A stretch of 64,000 nucleotides of DNA from Betaproteobacteria bacterium (GTDB lineage Bacteria > Pseudomonadota > Gammaproteobacteria > Burkholderiales > Usitatibacteraceae): assembly GCA_016720925.1 (NCBI GenBank), contig JADKJR010000007.1, positions 186,001 to 250,000 of the forward strand. Direction: 5' to 3'. Each line of letters starts with the position of its first letter. The first letter of the stretch is position 1. A program made the position numbers and the translations under genes. Positions 52,810 to 61,441 of this stretch are shown piece by piece. Below the pieces are notes generated by a model that worked only from the letters and a program-made list of their open reading frames with translations, did not search any database and was not told the DNA's origin.

Positions 52810-54509
52810 GGTGGGGAAAGCTTTCGAATAGCCACGCGACGCGGATCCTGATGAATAATCTCGAACGCCAGGCCCAGCGCCTTCATTTTATCGACCTCGC
52901 GAGGTTGAATTATAGCGATGGCCGGCCCCGTGACATTCCAGGCAGCCGGAAAATCTTCCAGCCGCTTGATCCATTTGCCGGGTTCACGCGTCTCGCCAAG
53001 TTCGAATTCATCGACGTAATTCACCAGTGTCAGCGTACGCTTGAGATAAAACGGCAATGACTGGTCGTAGAATTGAACCGCATAAAGGCGGGTTTCAGGT
53101 TTGAGATAGCCACGAATGGAATGGGCGAGATTCGCGCCTGATTGTAGCGGCGAAATTAGCTCGTAGCCGCGCTCGATGAGTTCGACGCCGACGATTGTAC
53201 CTATTGAAATCAACAGGACACCGAGCCACTTGCGGTGATATCGCAACACAAAGAAGGCGAACAGCGTTAGCGTTGCGACCAGCAACGCAGCCGCGATGAC
53301 CCAAAGACTCATTTCGTCGTACAAAGGCCGGCTGAAATCCTCCGATGCCTTCTTCATCGGGGCCAGCCAGGCGGCGTATGCACCCCACAGCGCCAATGGA
53401 AACACCGGCAACGCCAGCCAGGCGAGTCGCCGGGCATCAATATTTCGCAGGTACACACCGATCACCAGTCCCAACACGGGAAACATCGGCAGGATGTATG
53501 CCGGAAGCTTGGAGCCGGAATAACTGAAAAATAGCAGGATGAACGCGCAATAAAGCAGGACGAATTTGAGCGGCGCAAATATGCGGTTTTGGCCGGCAAG
53601 TCGCGCGGATGACCGCCAACCGGAGATGATCGCCGGTATCAGCGCGGCAACCCATGGAATAAAACCGGCAAACAATATCGGCAGGAAAAACCACCAATCT
53701 CCCACGCGGCGGTGGGTGGTACTGGTGAATCGCTCGAAATGTTCATGAATGAAAAAAAACTGAAGAAACTCAGGGTTTTGAACAGAGACGAGTGCAAACC
53801 ACGGCAGGACCAGCACGGTAAAAATTACCAGCCCGCGCATCCATTCCAGTTGGGCGATCAGGCGGAAATTGCGCTGGATAACGCAGTAGAGAACCAATGC
53901 GGCGGCCGGAAACACAATGCCGATCAGACCCTTTGACAGGATCGCGCCTGCCATCCCAACCCATGCCATCCAAAGCCAGCGGCGGCGGGAGTCTTCCGTT
54001 GCCGTGCATTGCGAAATCAGGAATGACGATACGGTGAGCGTCATCCAGAAGGTCAAACCCATGTCGAGGGTGACGATTTCGTTGAGCGCAGTGAAATAGG
54101 GCGCGGAGAGCAGCACCAGCGCTGAAAGCAAGCCGGTTTCCTCGTCGTACAGGCGTTTTCCGGTATATGCAATCAGCAAGATGCAACCAAGGCCACATAG
54201 CGCGGTATAGAGGCGCGCGGTGAGCTCACTTTCGCCAAATAGTTTGAAGGCAATGGCAGTCGCCCAGTATTGCAAAGGCGGCTTCTCGAAATACTTGAGG
54301 CCATTCAATCGTGGCGTGACGAAATCTCCGGATAGCGCCATTTCCCGCGAAATTTCCGAATAGCGGCCTTCGTCGGGATTGGCGAGTTTGCGATCGCCAA
54401 GCCCATCCAGCGAGACAATGAGGATCAGCAAGGCGAGCAGGATCGCAAGCGGACGGGAAAAAGGCATTTGCACGAGGTGTTTGGGGCTTGCGGCGTCTGT
54501 TGCTGCCAC
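52806..54509 (-). CDS. arnT: Lipid A 4-amino-4-deoxy-L-arabinose transferase
   Basis: The 567-residue GT83 membrane glycosyltransferase carries the first periplasmic loop with the catalytic acidic motif (DEGRYSEISREM, FEKPPLQYW), many transmembrane helices and a soluble C-terminal domain. It adds aminoarabinose to lipid A phosphates, which gives resistance to polymyxin and cationic peptides. The GTG start at 54509 and an ATG at 54467 are both possible; the latter starts just before the first helix. Confidence 0.88.
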   Translation of the reverse strand: MAATDAASPKHLVQMPFSRPLAILLALLILIVSLDGLGDRKLANPDEGRYSEISREMALSGDFVTPRLNGLKYFEKPPLQYWATAIAFKLFGESELTARLYTALCGLGCILLIAYTGKRLYDEETGLLSALVLLSAPYFTALNEIVTLDMGLTFWMTLTVSSFLISQCTATEDSRRRWLWMAWVGMAGAILSKGLIGIVFPAAALVLYCVIQRNFRLIAQLEWMRGLVIFTVLVLPWFALVSVQNPEFLQFFFIHEHFERFTSTTHRRVGDWWFFLPILFAGFIPWVAALIPAIISGWRSSARLAGQNRIFAPLKFVLLYCAFILLFFSYSGSKLPAYILPMFPVLGLVIGVYLRNIDARRLAWLALPVFPLALWGAYAAWLAPMKKASEDFSRPLYDEMSLWVIAAALLVATLTLFAFFVLRYHRKWLGVLLISIGTIVGVELIERGYELISPLQSGANLAHSIRGYLKPETRLYAVQFYDQSLPFYLKRTLTLVNYVDEFELGETREPGKWIKRLEDFPAAWNVTGPAIAIIQPREVDKMKALGLAFEIIHQDPRRVAIRKLSPP

Positions 54510-54561
54510 GCCGCGGTAGGGGAAGGTGCAATTCTAGCGGAAAGACCGGGTCAGCCGCATG

Positions 54562-55113
54562 TCAGGACGCTTTCAGCAACACCACGACCGCACCGGAACC
54601 TCCATCCGCGGGCAATGCATCGCAAAACGCCAGCACTTCATTGCGTTGCGTGAGCGAGAGGCGAACCTTGTTGCGCAGGATCGGTACGTTATTTGGAGAG
54701 CGGTACCCCTTACCATGGACAATGCACACGCAGCGGATACCGGCATGGCGCGCGTGAGCGAGGAAACGTGACAGTTCCGTCCGCGCCGCATCGGCCGTCA
54801 CGCCATGGAGATCGAGCGTGGCTTGAACGATCCACTGGCCCCGCCGGAGCTTGCGGATGATTTCGGAAGGTAGGCCCGGCCGCAGAAATGTGATGAGATC
54901 ACCGTTTTCTATGTCCGCATCCCAGCCCGACGTGTCCTTGAGCAAATCACCGGGGATAGCAGCGTCGTCTTCCATGCGCTTGATGGCGATTGGCTTGGGA
55001 CGCGGCTTCGCTAGTTCCGCGCGCGGCCGGGATTTCAGTGGCGTGACCTGATCCGCCGCCATCTCGGCGCGGAACAACTCATCGTCAGTCGGTGGTGTTG
55101 CGGGTGTTGACAT
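54562..55113 (-). CDS. Smr-domain protein
   Basis: The 183-residue protein has a charged, flexible N terminus and a C-terminal Smr domain (about residues 95-183), with LDLHGVT and the VHGKGYRS motif that typify the possible nicking endonuclease or ribosome-associated Smr family (SmrA-like). Its neighbour trxB is on the same strand. Function in this organism unknown. Confidence 0.86.
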   Translation of the reverse strand: MSTPATPPTDDELFRAEMAADQVTPLKSRPRAELAKPRPKPIAIKRMEDDAAIPGDLLKDTSGWDADIENGDLITFLRPGLPSEIIRKLRRGQWIVQATLDLHGVTADAARTELSRFLAHARHAGIRCVCIVHGKGYRSPNNVPILRNKVRLSLTQRNEVLAFCDALPADGGSGAVVVLLKAS

Positions 55114-55141
55114 GTTTAGCAGCCCGGCGCAAATACGAACT

Positions 55142-55194
55142 CAAGCACAGGCGCGCCTTTACGGCTATTTATGGCCTGACGACCGCACCAGTGG
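55142..55194. repeat. Partial copy of the REP-like repeat between smr-domain gene and trxB
   Basis: CAAGCACAGGCGCGCCTTTACGG closely matches the left arm of the element at 16936-16991 (one change in the first ten bases). The right arm (GACCGCACCAGTGG) is much decayed. The short gap holds nothing else. Confidence 0.5.
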
Positions 55195-55233
55195 TAGAGT
55201 TTGCCAACGTCACGCTGATCTTTTCACAAAGCC

Positions 55234-56184
55234 TCAATGCAGCGCCTCAAGATACTTGTCCGCGTCCAGAGCCGCCATGCAGCCTGTACCCGCGCTGGTA
55301 ACGGCCTGCCGATAAATATGATCCTGCACGTCGCCGGCCGCAAATACGCCTGGTACCGATGTCGCGGTAGCATTTCCCTTGTTACCGGATTGGGTAATGA
55401 TGTAGCCGTTGGCCATATCGAGTTGACCCACAAAAATCTCGGTATTGGGCTTGTGGCCAATGGCGACGAAACAGCCTTTGAGCACGAGATCGCGGGTTGT
55501 GCCATCCTGGGTCGATTTGACGCGCACGCCCGTCACGCCCGTCTTGTCGCCCAACACTTCATCGAGCGCGCTATTCCACAGGATCGTGACCTTGCCTTCC
55601 TTTTCTTTCGCCATCAGCCGATCGGCCAGAATTTTTTCCGAACGGAATTTGTCGCGGCGATGAATGACCGTGACATGCCTGGCGATATTGGAAAGATACA
55701 GCGCTTCTTCAACTGCGGTATTTCCGCCGCCGACCACGCAGACATCCTGACCTTTGTAAAAGAAACCGTCGCAGGTCGCGCATCCCGAGACACCTTTTCC
55801 CATGAAGGCTTCCTCCGAGGGCAGGCCGAGATATTGGGCTGACGCACCAGTGGCGACAATCAGCGCATCACACGTGTAGGTGCCGGAGTCGCCGGTCAGC
55901 GTGAACGGGCGGCTCTTGAGGTCGACGGTATGGATATGGTCGAAGACGATCTGCGTATTGAATCGCTCGGCATGCTTCAGAAAGCGCTCCATTAGCACGG
56001 GACCCTGCACGCCATCTGGATCGGCGGGCCAGTTTTCGACGTCGGTGGTGGTCATGAGCTGACCGCCTTGGGCGATACCCGTAATGAGTACCGGATTCAA
56101 GTTCGCCCGTGCCGCGTAAACCGCCGCGGAATAACCGGCAGGACCGGAGCCCAGAATGATCAAGCGATGGTGTATGAGGGACAT
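55234..56184 (-). CDS. trxB: Thioredoxin reductase
   Basis: The 316-residue flavoprotein reduces thioredoxin with NADPH. It shows the FAD loop GSGPAGYSAAVYAAR, the redox disulfide SGCATCDG (about residues 134-141), the NADPH loop VVGGGNTAVEEA and the C-terminal GVFAAGDVQD. It is divergent from the Crp/Fnr gene across a 272-bp gap. Confidence 0.96.
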   Translation of the reverse strand: MSLIHHRLIILGSGPAGYSAAVYAARANLNPVLITGIAQGGQLMTTTDVENWPADPDGVQGPVLMERFLKHAERFNTQIVFDHIHTVDLKSRPFTLTGDSGTYTCDALIVATGASAQYLGLPSEEAFMGKGVSGCATCDGFFYKGQDVCVVGGGNTAVEEALYLSNIARHVTVIHRRDKFRSEKILADRLMAKEKEGKVTILWNSALDEVLGDKTGVTGVRVKSTQDGTTRDLVLKGCFVAIGHKPNTEIFVGQLDMANGYIITQSGNKGNATATSVPGVFAAGDVQDHIYRQAVTSAGTGCMAALDADKYLEALH

Positions 56185-56330
56185 GGTGAACTTTCGATTG
56201 TTTTCAACAGAATGATTGCTATTTTAGCTTACGAAAAAAAGCCGCAAATACTCATCAACGTCAAGGTGGGGTCTAGGCGCGCAAAAATCAACCTTGCTTC
56301 CGTGCCGGCAATGCCCGGCCGGTGATTGGG

Positions 56331-56343
56331 GCAAACCGTTTGC
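56331..56343. promoter_or_regulatory. 13-bp palindrome upstream of the Crp/Fnr-type gene
   Basis: GCAAAC-C-GTTTGC is a perfect inverted repeat in the trxB/crp divergent gap, about 114 bp before the regulator start. It may be an operator, perhaps autoregulatory, but it does not match the classical Crp (TGTGA) or Fnr (TTGAT) half-sites. Nothing else in the 272-bp gap was recognisable. Confidence 0.3.
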
Positions 56344-56456
56344 AAGTGTGCGAAAATGGCTTTCAATTTCATGCGCGCTCGCACCTTGCCAATCTGGCGT
56401 CGAGCGTGCCGGCATGACCAAAGCCGCCCGATCGATGGGTGTTATCAGGGGAACGC

Positions 56457-57104
56457 ATGTTACGGTCTATTCCACTTTTCAAAGACTTGAGCGACGTCGA
56501 TATGACGGTCATCAATGATCTCGCCATCGACAAGCATGTCGCCAAAGGCAACGTCGTGTTGACCGAAGGCGATATTGGCGATTCGCTCTACGCGATTGTG
56601 TCGGGCCGGGTGAAGGTCTTCATTGGTGACGAAGACGGCCGTGAAATCATCCTGAAAATACTCGGGCCGGGGGATTTTTTTGGTGAAATGTCGCTGATTG
56701 ACAGCCAGCCGCGCTCGGCGTCGGTTTCGACGCTTGAACACGCGGTCTTCAAGGTCCTGTCGCGTTCTGCGTTTGAGAGTTCCGTCGAAAAGGCCCCGCG
56801 TATCGCTACGCTGGTGATGCAGGCCCTGGCGAAGCGATTGCGCGACGCCGATCGCAAAATATCCACGCTGGCCTTGATGGATGTCTACGGTCGTGTCGCC
56901 AATACGCTGCTGGAACTTGCCATCAATACCAACGGCAAATTGGTGGTCGGAGAAAAGCTTTCCCAACAGGACATCGCGAATATGGTGGGCGCATCGCGCG
57001 AAATGGTGAACCGGATCCTGAAAGACCTGTCAGACCGCGGCTACATCTCGGTGGAAGCCAAGACCATCACGATTCACGACGAGAAATTGCCGCCGTCGTT
57101 TTAG
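56457..57104 (+). CDS. Crp/Fnr-family transcriptional regulator
   Basis: The 215-residue protein has an N-terminal cyclic-nucleotide-binding beta-barrel (EGDIGDSLYAIVSGRVKV, GPGDFFGEMSLID, PRSASV) and a C-terminal winged helix (LSQQDIANMVGASREMVNRILKDL). No N-terminal Cys cluster is present, so it is not an Fnr-type oxygen sensor. PRSASV resembles the cAMP-contacting segment of Crp, so nucleotide binding is plausible. ATG 56457 has AGGGGAA upstream; a GTG at 56439 is the alternative. Confidence 0.88.
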   Translation: MLRSIPLFKDLSDVDMTVINDLAIDKHVAKGNVVLTEGDIGDSLYAIVSGRVKVFIGDEDGREIILKILGPGDFFGEMSLIDSQPRSASVSTLEHAVFKVLSRSAFESSVEKAPRIATLVMQALAKRLRDADRKISTLALMDVYGRVANTLLELAINTNGKLVVGEKLSQQDIANMVGASREMVNRILKDLSDRGYISVEAKTITIHDEKLPPSF

Positions 57105-57189
57105 CCGGACCAGGCTATGCGCTCGCTGTCGCGGCGGCGTGCGAGAGAATCGGGCGAAGTATTTCCAGCCGCTATAATGGCACCCACCT

Positions 57190-59508
57190 ATGAGTGCCCG
57201 CAAAGATAACGAGATTTTCGACCCGACGGCTGCCGCGCCGCGTTCCTCCACCCCGCAATCCACCCGCTTATCGCGCCTGATGCGCGAGGCCGGCTGGATT
57301 TTCTTCCTCGCGGTCGCGTTTTATCTCCTTCTCATCTTTGCGACTTACCAGCAGAGTGATCCCGGATATTTCTTCACCGTCAAGGATGGCCCCATCCTTA
57401 ATAGAGGCGGCTGGATGGGTGCGCAGGTCTCGCATTTCGCATTTGGTATAAACGGGCTATCGGCCTGGTGGTGGGTGGTGTTTGCCGTTTATGCGGTAAT
57501 GCGCCTGTTTCATCGTGTCGAAGTCTGGAGCATGTTCGATCACCGCAATGTCGCAATCTCGCTGATTGGATTCGTGATCCTCCTCATCGCGTCGAGCACA
57601 CTTGAGGCATTGCGCTTGCATTCACTGACGGTGCCTTTGCCAAATGGGCCAGGTGGCGTCATTGGTAGCTTGTTCGCAGACGGTATCGAAAAAGGGCTGG
57701 GCTTTACCGGCGGCACGATCCTGCTTCTGGCCGCCTGTGCCGGCGCGATATCTGTCTTCAGCGGCCTGTCATGGATAAAGCTTGCGGAAAAGGTCGGCAC
57801 CGGTGTGGAATGGCTTTGGCTGAGTACGAAAGCAAAGCTCGAGGCGCGCCGTGATCGCTCCGTCGGCGAACACGCGGTTGAGGCGCGTGAAGAAAAAGTT
57901 GAGGAGATGAAACGGATCATTGAGGATCATCCGCCGATCCGCATTGAGCCGACCGTGACGGAGATTCCCCAATCCGAGCGCGTGCGCAAGGAAAAGCAAG
58001 CTCCGCTTTTCTCGGATCTGCCCGATTCGCCGCTGCCACCCATCGCTTTGCTCGACCCGGCTGACGCGAGTATCGAGCGACCTAGCAACGAGACGCTTGA
58101 ATTCACTTCGCGTCTGATCGAACGCAAATTGCTGGATTTCAATGTGCAGGCGAAAGTAGTTGCCGCGCATCCCGGGCCGGTTATCACGCGTTATGAAATC
58201 GAACCTGCCGTTGGTGTGAAGGGCTCGCAGATTGTAAACCTGTCTCGCGATCTCGCGCGTGCATTGTCGGTCACCTCCATCCGCGTGGTCGAGACCATTC
58301 CCGGTACCTCGCACATGGGCCTGGAAATTCCGAATCCGAAGCGCGAAATTGTGCGCCTGTCGGAAATTCTCGGCTCTGAGGTTTACGGTACATCGCATTC
58401 GAAACTCGCAATCGCGATGGGCAAGGATATTGCCGGGCGGGCCGTTGTCGCCGACCTTGCCAAGATGCCGCATGTACTCGTCGCGGGAACCACCGGGTCG
58501 GGAAAATCGGTCGCGATCAACGCGATGATTTTGTCTCTGGTGTACAAGGCGACGGCCAACGAAGTGCGGCTGATCCTGATCGACCCGAAGATGCTGGAAC
58601 TTTCAGTCTACGAAGGCATCCCGCATTTGCTCTCACCGGTGGTCACCGACATGCGGCTCGCGGGCTACGCGTTGAACTGGTGCGTATCGGAAATGGACCG
58701 GCGATACAAACTGATGAGTGCCGTCGGTGTGCGCAACATCGCGGGCTACAACACCAAGATCCGCGAGGCCAAGGAAAAAGGCCAGCCGCTTCCACATCCG
58801 TTCTCGCTGACGCCGGATGCGCCGGAGCCTCTTGAACCATTGCCGCTGATCGTCGTCGTCATCGACGAGTTGGCCGACATGATGATGGTGGTCGGCAAGA
58901 AAGTGGAGGAACTGATTGCCCGGCTGGCGCAAAAGGCGCGCGCATCAGGTATCCATCTTGTCCTCGCCACGCAGCGTCCGAGCGTTGATGTGATTACCGG
59001 CCTGATCAAGGCCAATGTGCCGACGCGGGTGGCCTTCCAGGTATCCTCCAAAATCGATTCACGAACCATCCTTGACCAACAGGGGGCCGAGGCGCTGCTG
59101 GGGCAGGGCGACATGCTGTATCTGCCGCCGGGCACCGGCATGCCGCAGCGCGTCCACGGTGCGTTTGTCGGTGACGCCGAGGTGCACCGTGTGGTTGAAC
59201 ATTTGAAGCGGCAGGGAGATCCACAGTACATCGAAGGCATCCTCGATTCGCCGGAAGAATCACTGGAACTGCCGGAAGGCGGCAACAGTGGGGCGGCTGA
59301 ATCCGATCCGCTTTACGACCAGGCCGTGCAAGTGGTATTGCAGAACAAGCGCGCATCAATTTCGCTGGTGCAGCGACATTTGCGCATCGGTTATAACCGC
59401 GCGGCACGTTTGCTTGAGGATATGGAAAAAGCCGGGCTCGTGTCTACGATGCAATCCAATGGCAATCGGGAAATTTTGGCACCGAATCGCAGTGTTGAGG
59501 GCGGCTGA
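57190..59508 (+). CDS. ftsK: DNA translocase FtsK
   Basis: The 772-residue protein has four N-terminal membrane helices (about residues 32-190), a short charged linker, the RecA-like motor with Walker A GTTGSGKS (about residues 433-440) and Walker B VVVIDELADM, and a C-terminal gamma winged helix (ISLVQRHLRIGYNRAARLLEDM) that reads KOPS sequences. It clears chromosome ends through the septum and activates XerCD. lolA follows after 5 bp. Confidence 0.95.
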   Translation: MSARKDNEIFDPTAAAPRSSTPQSTRLSRLMREAGWIFFLAVAFYLLLIFATYQQSDPGYFFTVKDGPILNRGGWMGAQVSHFAFGINGLSAWWWVVFAVYAVMRLFHRVEVWSMFDHRNVAISLIGFVILLIASSTLEALRLHSLTVPLPNGPGGVIGSLFADGIEKGLGFTGGTILLLAACAGAISVFSGLSWIKLAEKVGTGVEWLWLSTKAKLEARRDRSVGEHAVEAREEKVEEMKRIIEDHPPIRIEPTVTEIPQSERVRKEKQAPLFSDLPDSPLPPIALLDPADASIERPSNETLEFTSRLIERKLLDFNVQAKVVAAHPGPVITRYEIEPAVGVKGSQIVNLSRDLARALSVTSIRVVETIPGTSHMGLEIPNPKREIVRLSEILGSEVYGTSHSKLAIAMGKDIAGRAVVADLAKMPHVLVAGTTGSGKSVAINAMILSLVYKATANEVRLILIDPKMLELSVYEGIPHLLSPVVTDMRLAGYALNWCVSEMDRRYKLMSAVGVRNIAGYNTKIREAKEKGQPLPHPFSLTPDAPEPLEPLPLIVVVIDELADMMMVVGKKVEELIARLAQKARASGIHLVLATQRPSVDVITGLIKANVPTRVAFQVSSKIDSRTILDQQGAEALLGQGDMLYLPPGTGMPQRVHGAFVGDAEVHRVVEHLKRQGDPQYIEGILDSPEESLELPEGGNSGAAESDPLYDQAVQVVLQNKRASISLVQRHLRIGYNRAARLLEDMEKAGLVSTMQSNGNREILAPNRSVEGG

Positions 59509-59513
59509 ATTTT

Positions 59514-60254
59514 ATGAAATTCAAACAGAATCAAGAATTAAAAGCCGTCATTCCTGCGAAGGCGGGAATCCAATTTCGCAACGTACCCTGGATTCCCGCC
59601 TTCGCGGGAATGACGGGCGCTACGCTTAGACATCTGGCCGCCAAGTCGATATTTTCTTTCGCCGCCACTTTTTCACTTTCATCCTTCGCAAATGCCATCG
59701 CCGATTTCCAGTCTTTCGTCTCCACCGTTCAATCCGGACGCGCCAATTTCGAACAGTCCGTGTTCGACGCCAAAGATAAACCGATGCAAAAAAGCAATGG
59801 CACGCTCGTCTTTACGCGCCCCGGCAAGTTTCGTTTTACCTATGAAAAACCCGCGCAACTAATTGTCGGTGACGGCAAGAAAGTTTCATTCTTTGATCAG
59901 GACCTGAATCAGGTCACCATCAAAAAGCTCGACCAGGCTTTTTCTGGCACACCGGCTGCGCTGCTGGCGGGCAAGGGCGAAATCGACAAGGCGTTTACCC
60001 TGGTGGCCTCGGGTGACACCGACGAGCACGGGGACCGCATCGAGTGGCTCGATGCGCTGCCACGCCAAAAAGACGCTGGTATCGAAAAAATGCGGGTCGG
60101 ATTTCGTAAGGGAGAGCTGGCGGCAATGGAACTGAATGACGCATTCGGTAACCGGACGCGACTCACGTTTACAATATTCGAACGCAATCCGAAAATTGAC
60201 GCGAAGGCATATGTATTCACTCCGCCAAAGGGCGCCGACATCATCGGCGAGTAG
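59514..60254 (+). CDS. lolA: Outer-membrane lipoprotein carrier protein LolA
   Basis: The mature part (from about IADFQSFVSTVQSGRANFEQ) is LolA, which carries lipoproteins through the periplasm: QKSNGTLVFTRPGKFRFTYEKP and VSFFDQDLNQVTIKKLDQAFSGTPAALLAG. The N terminus is odd. From ATG 59514 the first 40 residues are coded mostly by a palindromic repeat (AVIPAKAGIQ ... WIPAFAGMT), before a normal signal core (IFSFAATFSLSSFANA). ATG 59610, inside the repeat's right arm, would give a 214-residue protein with a short signal. GAGGG before 59514 supports the long form. ftsK-lolA is the usual gene order. Confidence 0.87.
   Translation: MKFKQNQELKAVIPAKAGIQFRNVPWIPAFAGMTGATLRHLAAKSIFSFAATFSLSSFANAIADFQSFVSTVQSGRANFEQSVFDAKDKPMQKSNGTLVFTRPGKFRFTYEKPAQLIVGDGKKVSFFDQDLNQVTIKKLDQAFSGTPAALLAGKGEIDKAFTLVASGDTDEHGDRIEWLDALPRQKDAGIEKMRVGFRKGELAAMELNDAFGNRTRLTFTIFERNPKIDAKAYVFTPPKGADIIGE
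59544..59618. repeat. Palindromic GTCATTCCCGCGAAGGCGGGAAT-type repeat inside lolA
   Basis: The left arm (59544-59572) and right arm (59589-59618) pair over more than 25 bp with one or two mismatches, around a 16-bp centre. This is the widespread proteobacterial repeat with core CGTCATTCCCGCG. It is in frame with lolA and does not introduce a stop. Confidence 0.85.
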
Positions 60255-60334
60255 GCGAAGCCGCTCGTCGCAAATAGCAATCGAGACTTCAACGAAATTG
60301 CACCTCCCAATTCTCCACTTACACCGCTGAGCCC

Positions 60335-61441
60335 ATGAAAACCAAAGCTGCCATCGCCTGGAAAGCCGGTGCACCCTTGACGATTGAAGAAGTTGACTTG
60401 CAAGGCCCGCAAGCGGGCGAAGTGCTGGTGGAAATCAAGGCAACGGGTATTTGCCACACTGACTACTACACACTGTCGGGTGCCGATCCCGAGGGATTGT
60501 TTCCCGCCATTCTCGGGCACGAGGGCGCGGGTGTAGTGGTCGACGTCGGCGCAGGCGTCAAAAGCCTGAAGAAGGGCGATCACGTCATTCCGCTGTACAC
60601 GCCGGAATGCCGCCAGTGCAAATTCTGCCTGTCGCGCAAGACCAACCTCTGCCAATCGATCCGTGCCACGCAGGGCAAGGGCCTGATGCCCGATGCCACC
60701 AGCCGTTTCTCCATTGGTGGGAAGCCGGTGCTGCATTACATGGGTACGTCCACGTTCTCAAATTACACCGTGGTGCCTGAAATTGCGCTCGCCAAGATTC
60801 GTGAAGACGCCCCCTTTGACAAGGTTTGCTATATCGGCTGCGGCGTGACCACCGGCATTGGCGCCGTGATCTTTTCAGCCAAGGTTGAGGCGGGCGCCAA
60901 TGTCGTGGTGTTTGGCTTGGGCGGTATCGGGCTGAATGTGATTCAGGGCGCGAAAATGGTCGGCGCCGACAAGATCATCGGCGTGGATTTGAATCCGGCC
61001 CGCGAGGCACTCGCTCGCAAATTCGGCATGACACATTTTGTCAATCCGAAAAACGTTGAAAATGTCGTCGACGCCATTGTGCAATTAACCGATGGCGGCG
61101 CCGACTACAGCTTTGAATGCATCGGCAATACCAAGACCATGCGCCAGGCGCTGGAGTGCTGTCACAAGGGCTGGGGACGATCGATCATCATCGGTGTGGC
61201 GGAGGCTGGAGCCGAAATCAGCACGCGACCGTTCCAACTGGTGACCGGCCGCAAGTGGGAAGGCTCGGCATTCGGCGGTGCGCGTGGCCGCACCGACGTA
61301 CCGAGGATTGTCGACTGGTACATGGAAGGCAAGATCAATATCGACGATCTGATCACTCACACCTTGCCGCTGGAGCGGATCAATGACGGCTTTGATCTGA
61401 TGAAAAGTGGAGAATCGATTCGCTCCGTCGTGATTTACTGA
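60335..61441 (+). CDS. frmA: S-(hydroxymethyl)glutathione dehydrogenase (class III alcohol dehydrogenase)
   Basis: The 368-residue zinc enzyme oxidises the formaldehyde-glutathione adduct. It shows catalytic zinc ligands in GICHTDYYTLSG and GHEGAGVV, the structural zinc CRQCKFCLSRKTNLC, and the NAD loop VFGLGGIGLNVIQGA. It starts the two-gene formaldehyde detoxification operon; its stop overlaps the fghA ATG. Confidence 0.95.
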   Translation: MKTKAAIAWKAGAPLTIEEVDLQGPQAGEVLVEIKATGICHTDYYTLSGADPEGLFPAILGHEGAGVVVDVGAGVKSLKKGDHVIPLYTPECRQCKFCLSRKTNLCQSIRATQGKGLMPDATSRFSIGGKPVLHYMGTSTFSNYTVVPEIALAKIREDAPFDKVCYIGCGVTTGIGAVIFSAKVEAGANVVVFGLGGIGLNVIQGAKMVGADKIIGVDLNPAREALARKFGMTHFVNPKNVENVVDAIVQLTDGGADYSFECIGNTKTMRQALECCHKGWGRSIIIGVAEAGAEISTRPFQLVTGRKWEGSAFGGARGRTDVPRIVDWYMEGKINIDDLITHTLPLERINDGFDLMKSGESIRSVVIY

